Positions 1 to 6,977 of a stretch of 20,350 nucleotides of DNA are shown here, piece by piece. Source of the DNA: an uncultured Clostridium sp. GTDB lineage: Bacteria; Bacillota; Clostridia; TANB77; CAG-508. The notes beneath the pieces are model-generated. The model was not told the origin of the DNA and ran no database searches. It saw only the letters and a program-made list of their open reading frames with translations. The stretch covers positions 1 to 20,350 of the forward strand of contig USJO01000022.1 in NCBI GenBank assembly GCA_900555075.1, written 5' to 3'. The position numbers and the translations under genes were made by a program. The stretch's first letter is position 1; the number at the start of each line of letters is the position of its first letter.

Positions 1-37
1 GTACCCTACGAAAAAATGATTAATTTTAAAAATCACT

Positions 38-1081
38 TTAAGAAGCTTGTTTTTCTAATTCTTTAGAAACTTTTAATAATTGTTTTTCAGCAAATGATTC
101 AAAAGATTTTCTTTTCCATGGATGTATTATTTTAGGTATGTAAATCTTTTTAGGCTCTGTTGGCAAAACAGTATCAAAATTTTCAGAATATGCTTGTACT
201 TCAGGTATTTCTTCAAGCGCAAATATACTGTCTTCAATTGTAACATATAGCTTTTTATCAAATGACTCAATTACCATACATTTTGTACCTTTTCCAAAGT
301 ATATAGGTGTACCAACAGAATTTACTGGTCTGTAATGTTTTGTCTTAAAACAAATCGAATGTCCTGTATCAACTATTCTACGAGATAAAATAGCTAATGT
401 TAAATTAATTTTTTGTAAACTAGGTTGCTTTTCAAAGACAGATTTGGTATTATCTATACATAGAGCAAACTTTGAATTGTATTTGTTTAAGAAAGCTGGA
501 AGAAAAGCGTTAGCTTCTTCAATTGTAGTAATGTTGGCTAATCTTAGTTCAGGTATTAGCCTTAATTGGAACGATTCAAACAGTCTTTCAATGCGAGGTT
601 TAAATTCAGGTGTGCTACTTGTTTCAATGCTTGTGCCTAATTGGTTGCAGGCATAAGCAAATTGTGTAAAGGTATTATCTTCATCAGAGGTAGTACCTTT
701 TTTGTTGTACTCGAATACAGTTCTTTTATCAGTTTTAAATAGATAAGGAATACCATATTTTGTAAGTATTTGATAATAAATATTGTAATATCCATTAAGG
801 GTTTCTTGATTATCAAAGTATGCAGCAACGATATGACCAGTAGAATCATCTATAGCGGCATGTAGAACTGTCTTAGAATTACTGAACCAAAGGTGAATAC
901 AAGCATCAGTTTGAATTTCTTTTCCAAATTCTTTGTAACCAGCAATTAATCTATTAATTTGTCTGATACTTTTTAATCCTAATTTAATCCTAGCACGTTC
1001 TTTGTTTCCATTTGTTTCAACTAATTTCTTAATAACTTGATATTTTTGATTTTCTTTCAATGAGAGTTCCACCTTTCGCAT
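38..1081 (-). CDS. ISNCY-type (IS1202-group) DDE transposase, internally deleted
   Basis: 347-aa transposase. Residues 12-50 form a helix-turn-helix-like DNA-binding start. From about residue 56 the protein is an integrase-like catalytic core resembling IS1202-group transposases: D59 in a TDAC context, D118 in TDKRTVF and E165 in RIERLF are the likely catalytic acids. From memory of the family, full-length members are about 450-480 aa and carry roughly 100 residues between the HTH and the first Asp; here GYKEFGKE runs straight into IQTDAC. The deletion is in frame, and the catalytic region also has unusual substitutions (PEFKPRIE where PQAKGRIE is usual). The start is the ATG preceded by AAGGAGGA at 1086-1093. 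It is probably inactive in transposition but could still bind its ends. Transposase call is firm; the family name is from recall. Confidence 0.85.
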   Translation of the reverse strand: MRKVELSLKENQKYQVIKKLVETNGNKERARIKLGLKSIRQINRLIAGYKEFGKEIQTDACIHLWFSNSKTVLHAAIDDSTGHIVAAYFDNQETLNGYYNIYYQILTKYGIPYLFKTDKRTVFEYNKKGTTSDEDNTFTQFAYACNQLGTSIETSSTPEFKPRIERLFESFQLRLIPELRLANITTIEEANAFLPAFLNKYNSKFALCIDNTKSVFEKQPSLQKINLTLAILSRRIVDTGHSICFKTKHYRPVNSVGTPIYFGKGTKCMVIESFDKKLYVTIEDSIFALEEIPEVQAYSENFDTVLPTEPKKIYIPKIIHPWKRKSFESFAEKQLLKVSKELEKQAS

Positions 1082-1097
1082 ATTGTCCTCCTTAAAT

Positions 1098-1126
1098 TTA
1101 AATGATGTTTTAATTATATCATTTAA
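1098..1126. repeat. 9-bp inverted repeat upstream of the transposase
   Basis: TTAAATGAT (1098-1106) is an exact inverted copy of ATCATTTAA (1118-1126), with an 11-base loop. It overlaps a minus-strand TATAAT (reverse of 1113-1118) with no good -35. It may be the transposase promoter/operator, or a hairpin that shields the gene from read-through. Confidence 0.5.
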
Positions 1127-1149
1127 GAGAACAAATATTTTTTAGTTGG

Positions 1150-1193
1150 GACATTTTCTCATTTCTTTACTTAAGACATTATCACATTTCTTT
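1150..1193. repeat. Subterminal 19-bp direct repeats of the IS
   Basis: Two 19-bp copies at 1150-1168 and 1175-1193 begin GACATT and end CATTTCTTT; they differ at two positions and start 25 bp apart. Repeats of this kind near an IS end are commonly transposase binding sites. That function is inferred. Confidence 0.6.
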
Positions 1194-1225
1194 CATAATT
1201 TTAAACAAAAAATATGCCCAAAGTA

Positions 1226-1254
1226 TTGACTTTGGGACTTTACTTTGATATAAT
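1226..1254 (+). promoter_or_regulatory. Consensus promoter for rpsB-tsf
   Basis: TTGACT at 1226-1231, a 17-base spacer and TATAAT at 1249-1254. This is one of the strongest sigma-A-type promoters in the window. Transcription should start near 1261, giving a leader of about 115 nt before rpsB. Confidence 0.85.
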
Positions 1255-1260
1255 ATACAA

Positions 1261-1376
1261 GTTGAAAAATACGCACACATAGTCTAGTTTAAAGTTGTGC
1301 TTATAGTCTAAAGGATTATAAGTGTCTTTAAATGTTTAAAAACTTTGTGGAGGTAAATAACAAGGAGGAATGAAAA
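1261..1376 (+). promoter_or_regulatory. rpsB 5' leader with stem-loops and two SD sequences
   Basis: The leader can form GCACA/TGTGC (1273-1277 with 1296-1300) and CTTATA/TATAAG (1300-1305 with 1317-1322). It also holds a direct repeat ATAGTCTA (1279-1286 and 1303-1310). Two Shine-Dalgarno sequences occur: GGAGGT at 1349-1354 and AAGGAGG at 1362-1368; only the second is correctly spaced (8 nt) from the rpsB ATG. Ribosomal protein leaders often bind their product for autoregulation. Whether this one binds S2 is inference. Confidence 0.45.
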
Positions 1377-2153
1377 ATGGCAGTAGTTGCAATGAAACAA
1401 TTACTTGAAGCAGGTGTACATTTCGGACACCAAACAAAAAGATGGGACCCTAAAATGGCTGAATACATTTATCAAGCTAGAAACGGTATCCATATTATTG
1501 ATTTACAAAAGACATCTAAAAAAATTGATGAAGCTTATGCTTTTGTAAGGGAAATATCTGAAGAAGGAAAAAATATTCTATTTGTAGGAACAAAGAAACA
1601 AGCACAAGAATGTGTTAAAGAAGCTGCTGAAAAAAGTGGTATGTTCTATGTAGACCAAAGATGGTTAGGTGGAATGCTTACAAACTTCAAAACAATTAGA
1701 ACAAGAGTTGAAAGACTAAAAAAACTAGAAGCAATGGAACAAGATGGAACATTTGATGTTCTACCTAAAAAAGAAGTTGCTACATTAAGAAACGAAATGG
1801 AAAAGTTAGAAAAAAATCTAGGTGGAATTAAGGAAATGACAAATTTACCAGGAGCAATTTTCGTAGTAGATCCAAAAAATGAAAGGATAGCAGTATTAGA
1901 AGCAAAGAAACTAGGAATTCCAGTAATAGGACTAGTAGATACAAACTGTAGCCCAGTAGACGTAGATTATCCAATTCCAGGAAACGATGATGCAATTCGT
2001 GCAGTAAAATTAATTACAGATGTAATGGCAAATGCAGTTATTGAAGGAAAACAAGGTGAAATACTAGAACCAACAGCTGAAGTAGAAGAACAAGAAGCTA
2101 CTATAGAAGAACCACAAAGTATGGAAGAAGTAGTTGCTGACGCTAATGAATAA
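1377..2153 (+). CDS. rpsB: 30S ribosomal protein S2
   Basis: 258-aa S2, a small-subunit protein bound at the head-body junction. It joins the 30S late and helps recruit S1/mRNA. The N-terminus (MAVVAMKQLLEAGVHFGHQT) is the classic S2 start, and the conserved RWLGGMLTNF, TNLPGAIFVVDP and NDDAIRAV stretches are all present. Length is normal. The last ~30 residues are an acidic, Glu-rich tail typical of Firmicute S2. AAGGAGG sits 8 nt upstream. It is followed after 72 nt by tsf, the near-universal rpsB-tsf pair, under the promoter at 1226-1254. Confidence 0.98.
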   Translation: MAVVAMKQLLEAGVHFGHQTKRWDPKMAEYIYQARNGIHIIDLQKTSKKIDEAYAFVREISEEGKNILFVGTKKQAQECVKEAAEKSGMFYVDQRWLGGMLTNFKTIRTRVERLKKLEAMEQDGTFDVLPKKEVATLRNEMEKLEKNLGGIKEMTNLPGAIFVVDPKNERIAVLEAKKLGIPVIGLVDTNCSPVDVDYPIPGNDDAIRAVKLITDVMANAVIEGKQGEILEPTAEVEEQEATIEEPQSMEEVVADANE

Positions 2154-2168
2154 AACAAAAACAACGTA

Positions 2169-2192
2169 GGGGCGGACTTTCACGTCCGCCTT
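2169..2192. repeat. GC-rich hairpin between rpsB and tsf
   Basis: GGCGGAC (2171-2177) pairs with GTCCGCC (2184-2190) around a 6-base loop, extended by two G-U pairs. The sequence is far richer in GC than its surroundings and is preceded by CGTAGGG. There is no T-tract, so it is not a simple terminator. It resembles the palindromes at 15409-15430 and 20031-20052. It may be an interspersed repeat, or an attenuator/processing site setting the rpsB:tsf ratio. Confidence 0.7.
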
Positions 2193-2225
2193 AACCAACA
2201 ATTTAAAATAAAGGGAGGAACAAAA

Positions 2226-3104
2226 ATGATTACAGCAAGTTTAGTTAAAGAATTAAGAGAAAAAACAGGTGCAGGAATGATGGACTGCAAAAAGGTTTTA
2301 ACAGAAACAGATGGAGATATGGAAAAAGCTGCAGAACTTCTAAGAGAAAGAGGAATAACAAAAGCAGCCAAAAAGTCAGATAGAATTGCTGCAGAAGGTT
2401 TAGTATATTGTTACCTATCAGAAGATAAGAAATTAGGGGTTGTACTTGAGGTTAATGCAGAAACAGATTTTGTTGCTAAAAACGAAGAATTTAGAAAATT
2501 TGTTACAGATACAGCAAATCATATAGCTGTAAAAAATCCAGCAACAGTTGAAGAATTATTAGAACAAAAAGCTTTAGCAGATGATAGCAAAACAATCAAA
2601 GACATATTAACAGACAGAATAGCAACAATAGGTGAAAATATGTCAATAAGAAGATTTGCAAGATATGAGTCAAAAGGGTTAATTGAAACATATACACATG
2701 GTGATGGAAAAATAGGTGTTATGGTTGAATGCTCAAAAGGAACATCAGAAGTTGCAAGAGATGTATGTATGCAAATAGCAGCAGCAAAACCAGAATACCT
2801 AAATGAAAGTGAAGTTCCAGCTGATGTTTTAGAACATGAAATGGAAATACTAAAAGCACAAGCTATGAATGAAGGAAAACCAGCAGAAATAGCTGAAAAA
2901 ATGGTAAAAGGAAGAATAGGAAAATTCTATTCAGAAATTTGTTTAGTAGATCAAGCATTTGTTAAAAATCCAGATATAACAATAAAAGAATTACTAAAAC
3001 AAAATGATGCCGAAATCATAAGATTTGTAAGATTTGAAAAAGGAGAAGGTTTGCAAAAGAGAGAAGAAAACTTCGCAGAAGAAGTTGCAAAGCAAATTAA
3101 ATAA
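2226..3104 (+). CDS. tsf: Translation elongation factor Ts
   Basis: 292-aa EF-Ts, the nucleotide exchange factor that releases GDP from EF-Tu. The N-terminal UBA-like helices (residues 1-50, LVKELREKTGAGMMDCKKVL) are followed by the core, with the EF-Tu-contacting TDFVAKNE motif at residues 80-87. It ends with the usual dimerization and C-terminal helices. The start is the ATG preceded by AGGGAGGA. It is co-transcribed with rpsB and followed by a stem-loop at 3115-3138. Its partner EF-Tu is encoded at the far end of this window. Confidence 0.98.
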   Translation: MITASLVKELREKTGAGMMDCKKVLTETDGDMEKAAELLRERGITKAAKKSDRIAAEGLVYCYLSEDKKLGVVLEVNAETDFVAKNEEFRKFVTDTANHIAVKNPATVEELLEQKALADDSKTIKDILTDRIATIGENMSIRRFARYESKGLIETYTHGDGKIGVMVECSKGTSEVARDVCMQIAAAKPEYLNESEVPADVLEHEMEILKAQAMNEGKPAEIAEKMVKGRIGKFYSEICLVDQAFVKNPDITIKELLKQNDAEIIRFVRFEKGEGLQKREENFAEEVAKQIK

Positions 3105-3114
3105 ATCAAAGAAT

Positions 3115-3138
3115 AAGGCAGGTCAAAAAACCTGCCTT
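3115..3138 (+). terminator. Stem-loop after tsf, probable terminator
   Basis: AAGGCAGGT (3115-3123) and ACCTGCCTT (3130-3138) form a perfect 9-bp stem with a 6-base loop, starting 10 nt after the tsf stop. The sequence that follows is AT-rich but lacks an uninterrupted T-run, so termination may be partial. Confidence 0.65.
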
Positions 3139-3235
3139 AATATATGCTTTAATATAAAATTTCGGCAAATTCAAAGAAATTTTCATATTAAAACATATAT
3201 AAGTAAATTAATTAATAAAGAAGGAAGAAAAAATA

Positions 3236-5056
3236 ATGAATAATGAGAAAATTAGAAATGTAGCTATAATTGCACACGTTGACCATGGAAAAACAACATT
3301 AGTAGATAGTCTACTAAGACAAAGTGGAACCTTTAGAACAAACGAACAAGTTGCTGAAAGAGTGATGGACTCAAACGACCTAGAAAGAGAAAGAGGAATA
3401 ACAATTTTAGCTAAAAACACATCAGTAATGTATAATGATATAAAAATAAATATAGTAGATACACCAGGACATGCTGATTTTGGAGGAGAAGTAGAAAGAG
3501 TTTTAAAAATGGTAGATGGTGTTCTACTTTTGGTTGATGCTTTTGAAGGTGCAATGCCACAAACAAGAGAGGTTTTAAAAAAATCGTTAGCATTAAACTT
3601 AAAACCAATAGTTGTTATAAACAAAATAGACAGACCAGGTGCAAACCCTGAAAAAGTTGTTGATGAAGTATTAGAACTATTTATAGAGTTAAATGCAAAT
3701 GATGAACAATTAGAGTTTCCAGTAATATATGCCTCAGCAAAAAACGGTATAGCAAAAATGAATTTAAATGAAGAATCTGATAATGTAAAATGCATATTTG
3801 AAACGATAGTAAATACAATTCAAGCACCAGAATGTGATATAGAAGGATCAGCACAAATGTTAGTATCTAACATAGAATATGATGATTATTTAGGAAGATT
3901 AGCAGTAGGTAGAATAGAACGTGGAACAATAAAAGCAGGTATGACAGTTGCAGTATGTAAAAATGAAAAAACAATTCAAGGTAAGATTGCAAAACTATTC
4001 ACATATAAAGGACTAAAAAAGGTAGAAGTAGAAGAAGCAGAAGCAGGAGATATAGTTGAAATATCAGGAATTTCAGATATTAACATAGGAGACACAATAT
4101 GTGACCCTACAAATCCAGAAAAGATTCCATTTGTAGATATAGATGAACCAACAGTATCAATGAGCTTCTCAGTAAACAATGGACCAATGGCAGGACGTGA
4201 AGGTGAATTTGTAACCTCAAGACACATTAGGGACAGACTATTCAAAGAACTAGAAAGAAATGTAAGTTTAAGAGTACGAGAAACAGATACTCCAGATAGT
4301 TTTGAAGTATGTGGACGTGGAGAACTACACCTATCAGTATTAATAGAAACAATGAGAAGAGAAGGTTTTGAATTACTAGTATCACGACCAAAAGTTATAA
4401 TGAAAGAAATAGACGGTGTAAAATGTGAACCAATAGAAAGACTAGTAGTAAATGTACCAGATGAATCAATAGGAACAGTAATAGAAAAACTAGGAAGAAG
4501 AAAAGCAGAAATGATAAATATGGAACCAGCCGAAATTGGACACACCAAAATAGAATTCAAAATTCCAGCTAGAGGATTAATAGGATACAGAACAGAATTC
4601 TTAACAGACACAAAAGGGACAGGCACAATGAACAGCATTTTCGATTCATATGAAGCCTATAAAGGAGAAGTACAATCACGTACAAGAGGGGTATTAGTAG
4701 CCTTTGAACCAGGTATATCAGTAACATATGGATTATACAATGCACAAGAAAGAGGAGACTTATTCATAGGTGCAGGAGTAGAAGTGTATGAAGGAATGAT
4801 AGTAGGATTAAATGCAAGAAATGAAGATATATCAATAAATGTATGTAAAGAAAAACACTTAACAAATACGAGAGCATCAGGTTCAGATGATGCATTGAGA
4901 CTAGTTCCACCAATCCAAATGTCTTTAGAAAAAGCAATAGAATTCATAGAAGATGATGAACTAGTAGAAATAACACCAAAAAACATAAGATTAAGAAAGA
5001 AAATATTAGACACAAAAACAAGAGAAAGACTAGCAGCAAGAGCAAAAAAAGCATAA
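3236..5056 (+). CDS. typA: Ribosome-associated GTPase TypA/BipA
   Basis: 606-aa translational GTPase of the TypA/BipA family, which binds the 70S ribosome at the EF-G site and supports 50S assembly and stress or cold growth. GTPase motifs: AHVDHGKT at residues 13-20, RGITI near 53-57, DTPGHAD at 75-81 and NKID at 129-132. EF-G-like domains II, III and V follow, then the TypA-specific C-terminal domain. Length is typical. The start is the ATG 131 nt after tsf, with a GAAGGA Shine-Dalgarno. I found no convincing promoter in the gap, so it may be read from rpsB-tsf through the imperfect terminator, or from a weak promoter I cannot see. Confidence 0.97.
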   Translation: MNNEKIRNVAIIAHVDHGKTTLVDSLLRQSGTFRTNEQVAERVMDSNDLERERGITILAKNTSVMYNDIKINIVDTPGHADFGGEVERVLKMVDGVLLLVDAFEGAMPQTREVLKKSLALNLKPIVVINKIDRPGANPEKVVDEVLELFIELNANDEQLEFPVIYASAKNGIAKMNLNEESDNVKCIFETIVNTIQAPECDIEGSAQMLVSNIEYDDYLGRLAVGRIERGTIKAGMTVAVCKNEKTIQGKIAKLFTYKGLKKVEVEEAEAGDIVEISGISDINIGDTICDPTNPEKIPFVDIDEPTVSMSFSVNNGPMAGREGEFVTSRHIRDRLFKELERNVSLRVRETDTPDSFEVCGRGELHLSVLIETMRREGFELLVSRPKVIMKEIDGVKCEPIERLVVNVPDESIGTVIEKLGRRKAEMINMEPAEIGHTKIEFKIPARGLIGYRTEFLTDTKGTGTMNSIFDSYEAYKGEVQSRTRGVLVAFEPGISVTYGLYNAQERGDLFIGAGVEVYEGMIVGLNARNEDISINVCKEKHLTNTRASGSDDALRLVPPIQMSLEKAIEFIEDDELVEITPKNIRLRKKILDTKTRERLAARAKKA

Positions 5057-5067
5057 AATAATAAATG

Positions 5068-5093
5068 AATGCAGAAAAAATATTTTCTGCATT
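5068..5093 (+). terminator. Stem-loop after typA
   Basis: AATGCAGAAAA (5068-5078) pairs with TTTTCTGCATT (5083-5093) in a perfect 11-bp stem with a 4-base loop, 11 nt past the typA stop. The downstream T-run is broken (TATTTG), so it may act as a weak terminator or an mRNA 3'-end stabilizer. Confidence 0.6.
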
Positions 5094-5133
5094 TATTTGT
5101 AATATTATAGATATAAATATAAGGAGAAAAGAC

Positions 5134-5715
5134 ATGAACTCAATTGAAGAAATAAAGAAAAAAGCCCTAGAAAACCATATCCCAATTATAATGGATGATA
5201 CATTAGAAGTGGTAGGCAAAATATTAGAAAAAATAAAACCAAAAAAGATACTTGAAATAGGTACGGCTGTTGGATATTCTGCAATTAAATTTTCAGAATA
5301 TTTAAATGAAAATGGTTATATTGATACTATTGAAAGAGATGAGGAAAGAGTAAAAGAAGCTAATCAAAATATAAAAGATTTAGGATTAGATGAAAAAATT
5401 CATATTTTTGAAGGTGATGCATTAGAGATTTTACCGACACTTGCAGGACCTTATGATGTGGTATTTATAGATGCAGCAAAAGGTAAATATCCAATATTTT
5501 TATCAGAGGCTTTACGAATGCTTGCAAATAATGGTATAATAATTGCGGACAATATTTTATATAAAGGATATGTAATGAGTGATTATAATAAACACAAGCA
5601 AAGGACAGCAGTACGAGGACTTAGAGAATTTTTAAAAAATTTAAATGAAAATGAAAACTTAACAACAGAGATATTAGAAGTTGGAGATGGACTAGCAATA
5701 AGTAGAAAAAAATAA
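5134..5715 (+). CDS. trmR: tRNA 5-hydroxyuridine methyltransferase (TrmR-like)
   Basis: 193-aa class I SAM-dependent methyltransferase of O-methyltransferase family 3. SAM-binding motif I is EIGTAVGYSA at residues 41-50, the acidic end of strand 2 is IERDEE at 66-71, and metal/substrate residues are likely in FIDAAKGKY (D112) and IADN (D139, N140). In Bacillus subtilis the homolog YrrM/TrmR methylates ho5U34 to mo5U34 in tRNA and is encoded beside U32-family proteins that make ho5U. The same adjacency here (10 nt to the U32 gene) supports the role. The start is placed at 5134, after AAGGAG at 5121-5126. An in-frame ATG at 5065 was rejected because it lies in the typA stem-loop and lacks a ribosome binding site. 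Confidence 0.85.
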   Translation: MNSIEEIKKKALENHIPIIMDDTLEVVGKILEKIKPKKILEIGTAVGYSAIKFSEYLNENGYIDTIERDEERVKEANQNIKDLGLDEKIHIFEGDALEILPTLAGPYDVVFIDAAKGKYPIFLSEALRMLANNGIIIADNILYKGYVMSDYNKHKQRTAVRGLREFLKNLNENENLTTEILEVGDGLAISRKK

Positions 5716-5725
5716 GGAGGAGAAG

Positions 5726-6955
5726 ATGAAAAAACCAGAATTATTAGCCCCAGCAGGGTCATTTGAAAAAGCAAAGGTGGCCTTTGAATATGGTGCAGAT
5801 AGCATATATTGTGGAACTTCAAAATTATCATTAAGGTCAAGAGTAGAAATTGATGATAAAGCACTTGAAAAAATAATTGAATATGCACACAGCATAAACA
5901 AGAAGGTGTATGTGCCTCTTAACATATATGCTAGAGACTATATGTATGAAGAGGTAAAAGAACAAATAAAAATGCTAGATAGAATAAAAGCAGACGGAAT
6001 AATTGTTTCAGATGGAGGTGTTGTTGAAGCTGTAAAAGAAGTTGCGCCTACTCTTCCTATACATATTAGTACACAAGCAAATACTGTAAGCTATCATACA
6101 AGTAAGTTCTGGTATAATAATGGAGCTAAAAGAATAATCTTAGCAAGAGAATTAAACAAAGAAGAAATAAAAGAAATTATAAAAAACAAACCAAAAGATT
6201 TAGAAATAGAAATGTTTATACATGGAGCCATATGCTATGGATACTCTGGAAGATGCCATTTAAGTGATTTTTTAGCAGGTAGAGGAGCAAATTTAGGAGA
6301 TTGTGCACAAAGTTGTAGATGGGCATATAATCTATATTTAGAAGAAAAAAACAATCCAGGGCTTATGATGCCAGTTGAACAAGATGAATATGGAACATAT
6401 ATATTATCATCAAAGGATATGTGCCTAATAAAGGAATTACCAGAAGTAATTGAAATGGGCGTAGATAGTTTAAAAATAGAAGGAAGACTAAAAACTGAAT
6501 ATTATTTAGCAACAATTATAAACACATATAGAGCAGCAATAGATGACTATATAAAAAATCCAGAAGGTTATAATTATAAAAAATATTTAAATGAATTAGA
6601 AAAAACGAAGACAAGAGGACTAACAACATTTTATTTTAATGATAAGAACAACCGAGATTTCCAAGAGTACGAAGGAAAACAGTACAACCCCAATTATGAA
6701 TTTGGTGGCAAGGTGCAGGAATTTAATAAAGAAAAGAGTATAATAGAAATAAAGAATAGATTACAAATAGGGGATACATTAGAATTGATAATTCCAAACA
6801 AAGTAGAACCATATAAATTTATAATAGATAAATTATGGGAGGCAGACACAGAAGAAGAGATAAACTTCGTAAATCCAGGAAAAGAAGGACAAAAGGTAAA
6901 ATTACATATTCCAGTTGAAGCTAAGGAAAACTGGATTTTGCGACGCCAAAAATAA
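5726..6955 (+). CDS. Peptidase U32 family protein, probable tRNA U34 hydroxylation enzyme (TrhP-like)
   Basis: 409-aa U32-family protein. It starts with the family's LLAPAGSFEKAKVAFEYGAD and carries the U32 signature around residues 162-200, including Cys170, Cys177, Cys193 and Cys197, positioned to hold an iron-sulfur cluster. Despite the peptidase name, family members such as TrhP/YegQ and B. subtilis YrrN/YrrO act in prephenate-dependent hydroxylation of tRNA U34, and others in ubiquinone hydroxylation. The upstream neighbour trmR would methylate the product, so together they likely make 5-methoxyuridine at the wobble base. B. subtilis has two U32 paralogs side by side; only one is present here, of the longer size. 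An AGGAGGAG Shine-Dalgarno precedes the ATG. Confidence 0.85.
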   Translation: MKKPELLAPAGSFEKAKVAFEYGADSIYCGTSKLSLRSRVEIDDKALEKIIEYAHSINKKVYVPLNIYARDYMYEEVKEQIKMLDRIKADGIIVSDGGVVEAVKEVAPTLPIHISTQANTVSYHTSKFWYNNGAKRIILARELNKEEIKEIIKNKPKDLEIEMFIHGAICYGYSGRCHLSDFLAGRGANLGDCAQSCRWAYNLYLEEKNNPGLMMPVEQDEYGTYILSSKDMCLIKELPEVIEMGVDSLKIEGRLKTEYYLATIINTYRAAIDDYIKNPEGYNYKKYLNELEKTKTRGLTTFYFNDKNNRDFQEYEGKQYNPNYEFGGKVQEFNKEKSIIEIKNRLQIGDTLELIIPNKVEPYKFIIDKLWEADTEEEINFVNPGKEGQKVKLHIPVEAKENWILRRQK

Positions 6956-6977
6956 AATTTCGGAAAGGAAAACTTTT

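Larger units (their letters stand above)
1..1193 (-). mobile_element. ISNCY/IS1202-like insertion sequence, one end in window
   Basis: The transposase gene and the repeat-bearing region upstream of it form a degenerate insertion sequence. The transposase-proximal end probably lies near the paired subterminal repeats at 1150-1193, because the rpsB promoter starts at 1226 just beyond them. The other end is at or before base 1. I could not match a terminal inverted repeat between bases 1-37 and 1150-1193, and no target-site duplication can be tested because one flank is missing. The boundaries are therefore inferred. Confidence 0.6.

Noticed and set aside
1370..1408. Short upstream frame starting at the ATG at 1370, overlapping rpsB
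   Set aside because: It sits two bases from AAGGAGG, too close for initiation, and encodes only a dozen codons out of frame with rpsB.
3208..3795. Long minus-strand frames opposite typA, gltX, fusA and others
   Set aside because: They are antisense shadows of well-identified genes, with low-complexity Ser/Leu/Phe-rich translations and no ribosome binding sites.
5065..5133. Earlier ATG for the TrmR gene, adding 23 residues
   Set aside because: It lies in the typA stem-loop with no Shine-Dalgarno. The ATG at 5134 has AAGGAG and gives the family length.
6915..6977. Earlier in-frame ATG for topA
   Set aside because: It is inside the U32 coding region and adds 21 residues unlike TopA. AAAGGAA precedes the ATG at 6978.
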